In this document: positions 1 to 11,654 of the stretch, piece after piece
How the letters are laid out: every line of letters begins with the position of its first letter
How positions within the stretch are numbered: position 1 is the stretch's first letter
Source of the DNA: Margaritispora aquatica
Lineage: Eukaryota; Ascomycota; Leotiomycetes; Helotiales; Discinellaceae
Direction: 5' to 3'
Assembly: GCA_007644065.1 (NCBI GenBank)
Contig: VJWN01000028.1
Span: 310,001-374,000, forward strand
DNA length: 64,000 nt
The notes under the pieces: generated by a model
The model's database searches: none
What the model saw: the letters and a program-made list of their open reading frames with translations, nothing else
Told to the model about the DNA's origin: nothing
Program-made: the position numbers and the translations under genes

Positions 1-2334
1 TCAAGCTACAGTACCTGACACGTGTACTTGATGTTGAGTGACATCTTATCTTTGTCTTGTCTTTGATGGCGTTAAGCAAGCCATGACGAAGAATTTGCTA
101 CTTCCTCGGATCTTCCTTTGAAGCCTTTGTGGTTGAACGAAACATTTTTCTTTCATTTAGAAGCATCCAAGCTTGCTCTGTCTTTTATCTTGCTATCTCT
201 TGCAGCCCGCTTGCAAGGCAGTCTTGGCTTACCAAAAGGAAGATCTGACCCTCAGCAAGGCCGAGACATACAGTAGCATTGATAAGCCTCGATGTTTCAG
301 TCTCCAAGGCTCAAATTCCAAGGCTTCGGTCATATATGGATCCGACCCCATCCCATTCCTATGAGAAGTTGACGGGGCTCCTCGTGATCCTCTTGGAGTA
401 CATGCTTATGTTTGCTTGGTCTTGACATACAAGAATGCTTAGCATCTATCATCTTATAGAGCCTCAATGGATCCCTTGCTGCTTGATTTTATCTTTGTGT
501 TGATGGAAGGAGCGATACGACGGTGTAGGTAGTCAAACAAAGCACGATGACTAACTCATGCGAGAAATTCAATGTTCGTATATGGATTCGATGCGTGCTT
601 CTCTCTCTTGTGTTTCAGATCTGCCAAATTCTGTGCAGCTTCCTGCTTCCTGCTTCCTACTTCCTGCTTCCTACTTCCTGCTTCCTGATTCCCTTCACGA
701 CACGCTTTGAAGCATGTCTACATAATCTTACTCGTTTTAATTCGACGTTTAACACTTGGCTCCACTCTGATTGCATAGGGCGAGTGACAAAATGAATCAG
801 GATGGAGGCGAGTACTGTATCCGTGAGTCGTAATCGAGTTAGCAGATGAGATGACACTAAGCGATTTGTTTTGACTGCAACAAATTCAATGCACCACTTG
901 ATCTGGTACTTCGGCTAAAAGCACTTAGATCTAGTATCTAGAAGCGAATATTAACTTTGATCTGTAGTACTTTACCGCAGACGAGTCGCTATCATTATGT
1001 AGGTCGCATGACGGCGTGTGTATTTAGATATGGTCAGTTTTGACATCTTGGTATTGTTAGGTATCCTGAAATGTATCATGGAGGTTCTGCCTTGGTGAGT
1101 GTGATTTCATCACCAATGCGAAGCGGTTCATCACAAACAATTCTTCAATATGATGGTGGTCAGATTGAATGTTGATGATAGCGAATCATTTTCCAGAATG
1201 AAATCCAATATGACAGCCATTCCACACAAAACAAAAGATACGATTACTCAGAAATAGTTCGCTAGATCTTTCGTGGCTTCAATATCAAAAGGGAACTTTC
1301 ACATCCAACCAACCTGTACGTACAAAACTCGAGATGTTCAATACAACTGTGTTTTCAACACAACCCCAAACCCAAATACCTTCCGGTTTCAGAGTTCGTT
1401 GATTATTCACCCCCAAATGCCGGGAGCTACGTCTACCGAATCGAGCCATGTGAGATAAGAACATCTGCAACATTTCGGCGAAGGCTTACATCTGGCCCTG
1501 CTCCATGCCACGCGATGGGGCCGAAGTTAGCAACACATGGCATTCGGGACCAATATACTGGATTTTGGGTGAAGTCCGGAGATATCAGCGGTACCTGCTC
1601 GCAAGAAATAAAAATCGTTTACTTTATCTCAATAGAGAATAATAAGTGGTGGAACCTTCGAAAGGGCTGCAAGCGGATCACATATCCTGCAGTGGAGAAT
1701 TACTATTGCTAATCTGACTTGGGGTCGCTAAATGCAATGCAAGGCGCGCTTATCACAGGGTTCGTAAGAAAAGACGAATGAGTGGACAACAGACTCGCTA
1801 CTGGCGCGTGTTATGCTCACAATAGAATTTATGCAGCAGTCATGCACTGTGATTACAATGCCTTCTGCATCAAAACGACTGAGCCCCCTCTCGCTTAAGC
1901 AACTACCCCTTGAAATACAGCGGGGAAATCGACGGGCCGGGAAGAGCCAAGCGAAAGTGGCTCGTTTTCTTCTATTTTCTGTGGTGAGATTGTAAAATGT
2001 TTTTGCACGCCAGCACAACACATAGACCGCTTCTCTTTGGCTTCACGGTCTTATGGAAGCAGTGGGGTGGAGAATGTGGTCGAGAGCACTCTTAATCAAT
2101 CATTATCTTGGGGGCTGTGACCCTTTACATAGATCATGTGGAGAAGCAAAGGAATATTCCGTGGTCCTTGGCGGGGTCTTTGGATGTATCTGCTTCTGTT
2201 TTGAGTAACAATCCAAAGTGGGAGGAGTTGAGTCTCAGTTGCGAGGAGATGATAAGTACTGAAGCAGTCTTCATTATCTTACTTCTTCTCACCAGCTTCC
2301 CTGTTCATCCCCACTGTCGCTCATCAAGTTCATC
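1..2334. other. Left-end intergenic region, no supported gene
   Basis: Open frames here are short, overlap on both strands, and show no recognisable domain or paired splice signals. The only distinct structure is a heptamer tandem repeat at 639-687. The last few hundred bases presumably hold the promoter and leader of the lectin-like gene starting at 2335. An exon of a gene lying mostly outside the window cannot be excluded. Confidence 0.5.
639..687. repeat. Heptanucleotide tandem repeat (CTTCCTR)7
   Basis: Seven head-to-tail 7-bp units, each CTTCCTG or CTTCCTA, run without interruption. The third and fifth copies end in A and the others in G. The tract is pyrimidine-rich on the plus strand and lies in no supported gene. 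Confidence 0.9.
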
Positions 2335-4388
2335 ATGTTCCCCCGACTGTCGTTGTTGTTTGTTGCCAGTCTTTGCATTTCTAGCTGCTATGCTCAAGCT
2401 ATCGCAGCTTTTTATTCGATCAGAGGTTCGACTGTTGTGTCTTTGAATGGAGAATCAGGGAATTTCTCCTACAATATTGTAGGACGGACTGGCCTGAATG
2501 CTTCAAGCGTGATGGCTCCAATTTACCCACCAATGCTCAACACATCAATCGCTGTCGTTGGGTATAGTAACAACGCAAGCATATGGGTAAGTGATGTTTT
2601 CGATGGTCAGTATTCACATGTATTGAGACAATTTAGGGATCAATTTTCTACCAGACAACCAACAACAGTCTTGTACAACAACTCTTCAAATGTGCCTTCA
2701 ACGCAGGCACATGCGTTCCGTATCCAGCCACTGGTCTAAATGCATATATCATATCCAACAGTGTCTCTGTCCCGGTTAAGCCAGGAACCTCAATCGCAGC
2801 TTCATTGCTCTCGACCAACTTTGGCTATCGAGTCACCTATGAGGATATCACCGGCTCTCTACGACAGCTCAGCTATTCTGCTACTACCACTGGAGAGACC
2901 ACGTGGTGGGGAGAAGGCGCACTCATTGCTGAAGCAAAAGTCGCAAATGGCAGTGCCCTCGCAACGGCCTACACTTCAAGTACAGATGATCGTATCCCAG
3001 CCAATCAGACAGTCTATCAATATTCCAACGGGCAGATCCTCCCGTTCGTGAACAACAATGCGAATTTCATCAACGCCACTGCCGAAGATATATGGGTAAC
3101 CGGTAAGGGCCGCAAGCCCCATATGCTCGGAGATTACTAACACAAATCAGATCCTCCAACCAGCAGCCTGGTGGATTTCGATCCTAAGAATGGCACCTTC
3201 GCCACAACATTCTACAAGTCCTCCACTTCGTTCTGGAGATGTCTCTTCTACATCGACAGCAAGCGACAACTGCAATATGTCCGTGCCGTGAACTCAGATC
3301 CAACGTGGGCCTTGCAACCCATCGGGACAGAAGCACAATGGCCTCTCGCAGACACACCTAGTGCTCCCATCACAGCTGCTACTTCCCTCAATGGAACTAC
3401 TATCTCAATATACTATGTCTCGAACAACAACATCGTCCAGGTGAGCATGTCGTATGGCAATTCAGCTAGCAAATACGTCGTTGTTGCCCCAGTGGTCCAA
3501 CGCTCCAAGACCTCGGTAACCACATCCTTCACACCCACCGCAACGCCCACACCCTCATCCTCATCCACATCTCGATCCGCCTCCGACGAGCGAGCCATCA
3601 AAATCGGCGCCTCCATCGGCAGCGCCGTCGCCTTCCTCCTCCTCCTCGGCATCCTCGTGCTGTTCCTAACCCGGCACCTACGACGTACCGCCGCCGCGCC
3701 CAGCACAAGCGACAGCCAAGAGGCGATCACGCGCTTCGAGAAACGCTCGTCTGGGTCCGGGTCCGGGTTCGGGTACGAGTTCACGGGCAAGTCAGAGCTG
3801 CACAGCGACTCGACGCAGATCTACGAGCTGGACCACGACCCGGCGTGCCTGCTGCTGCATCAGCTGCAAGCGTACCGCATGTACGAGGCTCGCGGGGTGG
3901 TGCCGGCCGAGATCGAGGGCGTGCGATGTACGGGCGGCAGGGCGGAGCTGGATCATGGCCTGTGCAAGTGTGAGCTTGATGCGGCGGTTATTAGTGAGTT
4001 GCCTGCGTTTTTCGAGGCCGAGAGGTCGTGTCGGAGTAGTAGTGAGGGCAATGTGAATGGGAATGGCGAGGGAGCGAGTAAGACGGGGATGGTGGAGAGG
4101 AGTACGAAAGGGAAGGCGAAGGACAGGGAGGAGAATAATGCGTTTTCGATGAAAGGCGCCGTTGTACAATTACCGATGTGGAGCTGGGCGATCCTGAGGC
4201 GCGAGGCGGCGGAGCAGGGCATGGGCATGGATTTGGAGAAAGGTCGGGACCTGGATTTAAATTTAAATCTGAATCTGGAGTTTGGGAATAGTAGGCCAGA
4301 TGAGGTCAGTCCCATTGAGAGCGAAAATGTCATTGAGAGTGAGAGGAGGCAGGGGAAGGGGATGGAGATAGAGATAGATCGTGCTTAG
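2335..4388 (+). CDS. Secreted-side lectin-like (fucose-specific-lectin-type) single-pass membrane protein
   Basis: Three exons: 2335-2586, 2637-3102 and 3151-4388. The introns of 50 and 48 bp have GTAAG donors, and the second has a CTAAC branch site just before CAG. The joined frame gives 651 aa. Residues 1-21 look like a signal peptide (MFPRLSLLFVASL...). Residues about 22-350 carry repeated Ile/Val-Ser/Trp strands such as SNNASIWGS and the aromatic-rich pattern of fungal fucose-lectin beta-propellers. A Thr/Ser/Pro linker follows (about 355-385), then one hydrophobic helix (about 391-413, AVAFLLLLGILVLFL) with basic stop-transfer residues. A long polar tail of about 238 aa is rich in Glu, Gly and Ser. 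Expected topology is N-terminus outside and tail in the cytoplasm. The lectin assignment rests on pattern, not a search. The exon structure is firm, the ligand unknown. Confidence 0.72.
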
Positions 4389-5034
4389 AGAGCATGGTAG
4401 ACAAGTATATGATTGATGGATAATGCTTAAATTAATTTAATGTAATGAAATGAAATAACTAGGCAACAAATACGAACAGAGAGCGCCTGCTACTTTGATT
4501 TTGCATTAAGCTTAAATTTTCCGAGAATAGACCACCTAATTGACTAACTCTCAAAAGCCCAATAAAGGGATCCAGAGCTCAGAAATGAAAGGACTTTGGG
4601 AAAATATATAGTAATACAATAAGCGATGAGGTAATCTTGCAAAGGGCTATGTATATTGTGCCTTGTAGATACTAACATCGAATTGTGTCGAATCTTCAGC
4701 TATCAGAATCAAGCCCACAGCATAGTAAGCATCACTCATCATCTGGAAAGGCTGGTAGATATCCTGCGCTTCTTGATGGGTGAGTGATAGCTGTTTAGCG
4801 ATAGCAATAGTCGGTGCTGCTAGCGAAATGCTTTAGGTTCATATAAGGTAGCTTATGTAAGGTAGATTGGCATGTTTTTGGGTATCGGGGACGAATGGTC
4901 CAGTTCTATTCAAAATTGGACTTTGGAAGATGCAGAAATGCAGAGTAAGAGAGTGGGAGGTACACCAAATTTCATTAACAGAAGGTACAATGGGCCTCAA
5001 GGTCGCTCGGACGAAATGCATCGTGCGTTGTGCA
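4389..5034. other. Intergenic region between convergent genes
   Basis: This is AT-rich sequence between the stop of the lectin-like membrane protein and the stop of the esterase on the other strand. It should hold both 3' ends. No domain-bearing frame is seen, and short open frames here are shadows. Confidence 0.5.
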
Positions 5035-6100
5035 TCACGACCAAAACTCCTTCAAGCTTTCGCAGGAGGACTTGTACGCTTCGTCACGCTTTGCATTGCC
5101 CTTCCACCACTGCAAGACGCATTAGTAAGAAAATCATTCAAGGGACTCATATCCCTAAACAGAATAAGGCAAAGGCATCACTCACCGAAGGCCACTTATC
5201 CCACCCATGCGGCACCCCCTCCACCATACCCCCATCAACCCTCTTCCCCAGCCCAACCAATCTCTTCCTAAACCTCTCCCCCTCAACCAACAGTCCATCA
5301 CTCCAACACGTCACGATAACCATATTCACCGGCAACGCCTCCCTCAGCATCTCATCCGGCGCCAACCCAGGACTCAGCAGCGGCGAGTACATGTCCGGCT
5401 TAGGAAACAGATACGAGTCCTCGAACGCAGAGAAGAGCTTCAGGAATGTCGGGACGATAGGCACGGCGTTCGGATTCGACTCGTTGCGCTCCGTGCGCGA
5501 CTTTGTCCAGTCGACGGCGGGGTAGAAGGCCACAAGACTGACGAGCTGCCCTATCTGCGCATCTGTGATCTTGTTCTCAGATTTCAGAGATGCCAATTCG
5601 GAGCGCAGGCGATAGGCGGCTGCGAAGCAGAAATTGCCACCGGCTGAGAAGCCCGAAAACGCGGTGCGCGAGATATCGAGGTTGAGCTCGTCGGCGTGCT
5701 TCCAGAGATACAGGACAGCGGAGACACAGTCCTCGATGCCGGTGGGAAAGGGATAGCCGGGCGCGAGGCGGTAGTCGACACTCACGACCACGCCGCCCGT
5801 GCGCTTCACTACATCTGTGGCCCAACGGGCGTCGTCTGCTGCGTGGCCGATGGTGTAGCCGCCACCGTGGAAATTGAGGAGAACGGGGAGCTTTTCGGTG
5901 CTTTTTCCGGGTTGCCAGGACTTGGGTGCGTAGAAGAGGAGGTTGAAGGAGCCTGAGATATCGCCGACTGTGGATTGGACCCTACGCTTTAAGACTGGTC
6001 GGAGAGGCAGTGGAAAGGAGAGGTAGAGATCGCAATATCTCCCTATCGTTTGAAAGAAGCGGAAGACGTATGTCTTCAGGTATAGATCCATTCGCGACAT
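5035..6100 (-). CDS. Alpha/beta-hydrolase-fold esterase/lipase (HGGG family)
   Basis: Two exons, 6100-5186 and 5109-5035, joined over a 76-bp intron (GTGAGT donor, TTGCAG acceptor, ACTAAT branch), give 329 aa. The intron matters: without it the protein ends a few residues after the catalytic histidine region, whereas splicing adds a C-terminal helix (WWKGNAKRDEAY...) typical of the family. The oxyanion-hole motif HGGG is at residues 78-81. The nucleophile elbow GFSAGG is at 150-155 with Ser152. The likely catalytic His is in PHGW near the C-terminus. VDYRLAP (108-114) is another family hallmark. No signal peptide is evident, though the N-terminus is mildly hydrophobic. It probably hydrolyses short carboxyl esters. 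It neighbours a broken methyltransferase gene on the same strand and could have belonged to the same metabolic locus, which is inference. Confidence 0.85.
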
Positions 6101-6696
6101 TTTAGTGGATGTCCGAAGAGCTACCCAGGTATATATGAGTCTGTGAAGTCAAGTGGTCGATGACGACATAGATTTGATGGGGTTGTGAGAGCGAACGATT
6201 GCTTGATATGTATCTATCTTCTACTAAGGACTCTTCAGTCAAAGATTTCACTTTCAAGACCGAGTATTACAGAACGCTGCTCAGTAATATTCCGAGTTGG
6301 AGATGATGAATGCATAGCGGACAGGTAGCTGAGCCGTCTTAGCGAAACTCGCCTCCTTCACTTCACGTGATCTTATCACCGCCTTGTCGAGGTATTGAAT
6401 GCTATACTCGGGATCAAGATCTATAGATTCTAAACATGAGGCAAAAAGAAGCAGTGGTATCTATGAGGAATGGAGAAAGATTCGAGCATGCGTATAAATG
6501 TTCAAACTCATACCTGATGGGTTTGCCTTTGTCCCCCGAAACAATTCTTCACAGGTAAACCAAAAATTTTATCCTCGCTAAAGGGGAAACTACCTAGGAC
6601 ATATCAACAGACATGAAATGGAGTTTGGTTGATGTGGATTGATAGAATATTTAATGAAGATACGATGCTCAGTTCTACAGGGAAACTAAGCTGAGA
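6101..6696. other. Intergenic region
   Basis: This separates the esterase start from the stop of the next minus-strand gene. It presumably contains the esterase promoter. I see no coding frame or notable repeat. Confidence 0.4.
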
Positions 6697-7813
6697 TCAA
6701 CCTCGCCACGCAGGGGATAGTCCAAACATGTCTGGAGAGATACATTCCAAAAGCAAACTACTCTGGACTGCGTCAACAGGGACACTGTTCCCAATAACAC
6801 TAGCGTCAACCTTCGGCAAAACATTCTCAATCGCATACGCTGGCAACTTATGCTCCTTGAGCACTTTCTTCGGATACGCCAGAATCGATGCTCCAGTCGA
6901 GAGAAGCAGTTCCTTTGTAGCCACAGCATTCTTAAGCATCAAACCTCGCGAGGTGATTCTCATATACGGCTTCCTCGCGTTGAGCCTAGCCACTTGTCCT
7001 AGTCCTCTGTTCATGATCGCATCAGCAGCTAAGGCCCACGAGATGGGATTCGACGGGACCCCTTTGTGGGAATAAACCATGACCTACGCATGAGGTTAGT
7101 GTGAGACTTGACTTAAAGGTAGGTACGTCTCACAGCAGGCTGCAATTTAAAGTTAAAAACACCAACTCCTCTCTCGTCATTCATCAACGCACTCGCGCTC
7201 CTCCCAACCTGCGGCTGCACAACCACATCCGGAGCTGATGGAGCTTTTGGAGAGGAGTTTGGCGAAGTTGTGGTGGAATGCTTCACCACTATAGGAGCCT
7301 ATGCCTGGTATTTAGTGTCAGTTAGGAAGTATTTTCGCTAGAGAAGGAGGAGCTTGAAGTAAGGTAGGAGTCGATGAGCCCTTGAGATGCATCTTGGATG
7401 GGGGAAAAGTGGGAGAAGATTCGGCAGAACTTACAAGTATGACTGCGTTCTCCCATCACGTCCCCATTGGAGAGCATCTGGAATATAGATGGCAGACTAG
7501 TAAATTCGTCGGCATATTTGTAATAGGTCTAACTGGACAAGAAGTATAAATACACTTATGTCAAATTCTGCAGCTGAATACGGAGCATCTCCAGCAGCAA
7601 GAGAGGGGAAATAGTTGTAGGTGGACGTGGATTCTCACTACGCAATCCGAGTACGCGAAACTGCATACATCCCTTAGAGGGGAAGGAGATCCGATGAAGC
7701 GTAGACAATGTTGCGCGTCTGTTATTCGCGCTGACTTCTCCCAGCCAGTGTTCTTTGATTCGAGTGGCGATCAATTTTCCTAACAACATATAATGAAGAA
7801 TTAAAAATGACAT
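6697..7813 (-). pseudogene. Disrupted unrecognised multi-exon gene
   Basis: The last exon, about 7082-6697, encodes a clean stretch from MVYSHKG to FGLSPAWRG and stop. It joins upstream sequence through an intron with GTGAGA donor and CTAAC branch (about 7083-7135). The upstream peptide is APDVVVQPQVGRSAS...LQPA. A further upstream exon, after an intron with GTAAGT donor and ACCAG acceptor, reads YADEFTSLP...GSYSGEAFHHNFAKLLSK, but in a different frame. The two parts align only if one base is dropped from the T4 run at 7245-7248 (AAAA on the coding strand). Upstream of about 7530 no consistent splice joining is found either. I do not recognise the family. The pattern suggests a once-functional cytosolic protein now carrying at least one frameshift. 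A sequencing error in the homopolymer is the alternative. Confidence 0.5.
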
Positions 7814-8052
7814 AAAGATAAATCGTATATTTACACTTGACTTCTTCGAAGTCTGGTGGAATACCGAAGTATAAGACTTAATGAAAGTTCATTTATCGTC
7901 TTTGACATATTGCTATTCCCTGATTGCGCAATAACACAAGAACTCCATTCCTAATCACTAAATTGTGTTGAAGTTATCGACTAGGATGATACAAAGCACA
8001 TTTAAATTCACTAGCTTTTTTCACTCCTGCCAGATGTTCTCTGATAAGAACC

Positions 8053-9430
8053 TCAAAGCTTTGCAGTATCGTGCGATTCCTGCTTCAGAATAGCCTCAAT
8101 AACTGGTTCTGCTCCCTGCCTTGTCCAGATCTTCACAATACGCAAACCAACAGAATCCAGCAAAGCCCGCCACTGCTTCTCAGTTCGCTCCATTCCCGAG
8201 AGAGTGGTCAACATCAGCATGTCGAGCAGCGAAGGAAATAATTCAACATTTAACTCTGGCAATACGAGGTCGTTGATGAGAAGTCGCGAATAACCTGGCT
8301 TCATAGGCTGAGCAGTGTTTGTTAGGAACTTCTTGCATGCCTCGTCTGGCCAGTCGTGGAAGATGCAGTGGAAAAAGTAGATTTGTGCACCTATCGCAGT
8401 AAGTATATACTCGTATTTCAACACAACTTTGATGCTCACCTTTGATCGGCTGAGAAGTGAACATGTCATATCCCAAGGTCACTACAGCCTCGATGGGATT
8501 TTGAATGCGGCTGATCACGTCTGGAAGATCCATCAACATGCTTCGTCCTGCTAGCTCAGGAAATTTGTTTCTGAACAGCGTTACATCATGGCCCTGACCT
8601 CCACCTACATCCACGAGTCGTACTGCGTTATCTTCACTGTTGAGAGGACCAAGGCATGTAGCAGCTGGAAAAACATCTACCAATTGGAGATTACCCTGGT
8701 GCCTACCACTCATTTAATCCATCATGCCTTGCTGCAATTCTGGGTGATCTTCGAGATAAGGCCATAGACCTTTACCCAATGTATGACTAAAGGGAGAGTC
8801 TTCTTTCAGATTTACAAGGCCTTTATCATTGATATACGCAATAATATCAATCAATGCGACAGTGTCATAACTATCTAAATCAGTTCCGTGAATATCTCGA
8901 AGACGTAGTACATACAGAAATCTAATTCCGCCGTCGAATGTTGGAGATGCCAATTCGTGGGTGAGAGGATTCGCTTCGTACGCTCCATCTCGCTCCTCAC
9001 AAAGACCTGTTGCTACAAGCACCCGCATGAGCCGAACTAAGGTTTCTAATGCGTCAATAACACTCATGCTTTGGCGCACTTTTTCGTACCTATCAAATCC
9101 TCAGCAGCTCCTGTCTTTCTTGCAAGCTCAGCAAGTGAGATTGGTGACTCTTCGGAAACTACACCTGGGAGTCGCAGCTCAACGGCGAGCCGTACCGTTA
9201 TGGTCTGTATTGGCTATATTTAATTTCAGCTGGTAGACTTCTATGTACGAGAACTGAAAAGATTGGCTTGCCTGAAATAAGATCCGTCTAAAAGTTTCCG
9301 TGGGAGATTCAACAGCAAGAGTAAGTTTGTGTACTGCCTTTACAAGCTGATGATGAGCAGAAGCTGTGCCACTCTCTGCCTCTTGAGCTGCAGCCTGAAC
9401 CTGTTGGAGTAGGCTTGATATTGACGCCAT
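8053..9430 (-). pseudogene. SAM-dependent O-methyltransferase (plant COMT/fungal type) with in-frame stop
   Basis: Five exons by eye: 9430-9272, 9204-9090, 9045-8916, 8870-8440 and 8390-8053. Together they are 1173 nt (391 codons including two stops), the usual length for fungal secondary-metabolism O-methyltransferases. An N-terminal dimerisation/winged-helix part contains SLAELARKTGA. The SAM-binding motif is LVDVGGGQGHD, the VDVGGG signature. The catalytic-base region is FHCIFHDWPDE, with the expected His-Asp-Trp. Exon 4 is interrupted by TAA at 8714-8716, between QQGMMD and MSGRHQGN. Homologues read through this position, and no intron around it fits. The first intron has a GC donor (CAG/GCAAGC). 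The 45-bp intron 8871-8915 is a multiple of three with no stop, so retention would keep frame. Outcome: pseudogene, an allele-specific nonsense mutation, or a base-call error. Downstream on the same strand lies another broken gene, so decay of a small cluster is plausible. Confidence 0.8.
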
Positions 9431-10281
9431 GGCAGGTTTCGTTTACAGCTGTTCGCCTACGCTGGTGTCTGGGTTGAGGCTGATGATGAAGAATCTGGTC
9501 ATCGGTTCTGACAATTCGCAGTAATGGAAATGCAGCAGAATTATTAAGAAAGTATTGCACAAGACAATCTCATACTGATTCTGGATTGATGATTTATGAT
9601 GTCCAATTTGAAGTGTGAAGTTACAAAGTATCAAGCCGACGAAAGGGGAAACCACTGGCCGCCGAATGTTTACAAAATTTCACACTTTACTTCTATCAAC
9701 CTGTGCATGTTAAACCCAACTAACAAGGATAGGAACTTTAAATACTACGTTTGGAAATCTGCGTGTGAAGTTGGCAGCAATGGAACTTGATTACATCTCG
9801 CTAATGAACAAGGTTGGTGACTTGCCCGCAGCAAACACCACCGCGCAATTACCTACCTAGATTTCAGCCAACAACATGAACGATTCATCTGTATTGTAGG
9901 AGGAAATCCCAAGCGAACGAAGAGGAGCAACGCAAGAGCAGGTGAATACAACAACATGGCGCCTTGAGAGCGCTTGTGAGGCATTCGTAATTGGGAAATT
10001 AAGTTGGGACTGACACGAAGTCCTCCATAATTTCGTATCTTGGACGTATCGCAGTTATAGCTCAGGTCAAGTCAGCTCTACAAAACAAGAAGTCTTGAGA
10101 GTGAAGCTGTGTCGGTGACCGCAATACATTGACGATGTAATCTGGCAGCCGAACTTTGTCAAGTGGGGTTGTCCTGCCAACGAACTCCTTCGGATAAAAG
10201 GTTTCACCGTTTAGAAAGCTGCAGCTCTTGCCATGCCAGCATACCAAGATGGTATAACCAGAAGCACATTTTGATGCACAA
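9431..10281. other. Divergent intergenic region
   Basis: This lies between the starts of the minus-strand methyltransferase and the plus-strand protease, so it should contain both promoters. Short open frames overlap here, none with domain content. No repeats stand out. Confidence 0.45.
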
Positions 10282-11190
10282 ATGATGAGCTCCAGAATTG
10301 GTTTACGATCTGCTATCGCGAAAGAGAAAGATGTTCACATCACAGCGATTCCAGTGTTATCACCAGTCACGTACAGCAGATTTGCAAACAGCAGTATTCG
10401 AATCATTCCACAAGGCACGAAACTGCCTGGATTGACGAGCTCGGAGCTTAAACTACTGCGCGAGAAGCAAAAGAAACTGTTAGAGACTGCTTCGAAGACG
10501 CGAGAATCTGTTTCTGGAAGACCACACCTCCAAAAGGCGCTTGAGTCCACCCTGATTTTCGCACAATATGAAGCAGGAACCGCAGTCTGTATTGACCCGT
10601 CAGGCTGGATCCTAACATGTGCACATTGTTTTGGAGACACAGAAGATGAATACAAGGTGACAAACAAACGGCGATGGCTTCTCTACTACACTGGGCTCGC
10701 AATCCAAGTTGAATGTCAGGTCTGGGATGCAGAACGAGATTTGGCTCTGCTAGAGATTGTGGCCATTGAATCCAACGAAGGGCAGCCTGGAGACTCACCC
10801 ACCTTTCAATGCGTACCTCTGTGCCCAACACGTATGACGCCCAGAATGGGCATCACCTGCATTGGCCAGCCTGGCAGAGATGATCTTGAGTCAACATCGG
10901 ACAAGAAGACCAAATACAACTTGGTAGAGGTCTCGAAAGGTACATTTCGAGGAATGGTCAAGGACGCGGATCCTCAGGACAACTCTGAAATTGGGTCGTT
11001 GATGCACGACGCGTGGACATATTGGGGTCATTCAGGAGCACCTCTTCTTCGAGAATCAGACGGCACCTTGGTTGGGCTTCATTCATCTTGGGATGATGAA
11101 ACCGCCATGCGACATGGAGTGCCACTGGTAGCCATCATGGAGTTCTTGAAATCTAAACTTCCTCGACACATCAAGTTAGTCTTGTTATGA
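10282..11190 (+). CDS. Trypsin-like serine protease (S1/trypsin-2 type), intracellular
   Basis: A single exon of 302 aa. The catalytic triad is legible in order: His115 in LTCAHCF, Asp153 in ERDLALLE, and Ser251 in WGHSGAPLL. The strand before the histidine (GTAVCIDPSGWIL, residues 99-111) is the classic chymotrypsin-fold start. The serine motif is GHSGAP rather than the secreted-trypsin GDSGGP; the residue before Ser is His instead of Asp. No signal peptide or zymogen propeptide is visible. Residues about 50-75 (SSELKLLREKQKKLLETASK) look like a charged helix. Two adjacent ATG codons start the frame, and the first was used. Fungal intracellular trypsin-2 proteins of this kind are poorly characterised, so substrate and role are unknown. 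Confidence 0.85.
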   Translation: MMSSRIGLRSAIAKEKDVHITAIPVLSPVTYSRFANSSIRIIPQGTKLPGLTSSELKLLREKQKKLLETASKTRESVSGRPHLQKALESTLIFAQYEAGTAVCIDPSGWILTCAHCFGDTEDEYKVTNKRRWLLYYTGLAIQVECQVWDAERDLALLEIVAIESNEGQPGDSPTFQCVPLCPTRMTPRMGITCIGQPGRDDLESTSDKKTKYNLVEVSKGTFRGMVKDADPQDNSEIGSLMHDAWTYWGHSGAPLLRESDGTLVGLHSSWDDETAMRHGVPLVAIMEFLKSKLPRHIKLVLL

Positions 11191-11654
11191 AAGAATTGAC
11201 ATAGTATAGTCAAGGTATGATACCACCAATATCAACGGTTCTTGGTACACGAACATCTTTCATTTCGCGCTTTATCGACGTTTGTGACGATATTCAGCAA
11301 AACCTTGCCAGTTTGTCGACTGCTGAGGTTCATTAGGCCATTGCAATTCAATCTATTCTCATAGGCTTCATACCCCATGAAAGCTGCTCTCATATTTCTA
11401 AGATTTGAATATCAATTTGTTCTTTCTTGACAAGCGAAAGCATCTCTCAAATGCGAGGGAAGATGAAAGTCAGCCTCAAAGGAGTCATGTCTGCTTTGGA
11501 GTCATTAAAGGCAGGATCATTTGCGATCTTTTCAATCTGTGTTGAGGATGGAAGCTAACTAAAGGTTATTTTGGGAGCTCATCTTTCAACTAGGAATGAG
11601 TATCATCACTAGATGTTTATTGCCTGCCCCATCCGACGACCTTGGTCCTTAAAA
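11191..11654. other. Intergenic region downstream of the protease
   Basis: AT-rich sequence with no coding frame. It presumably includes the 3' end of the protease transcript. Confidence 0.4.
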
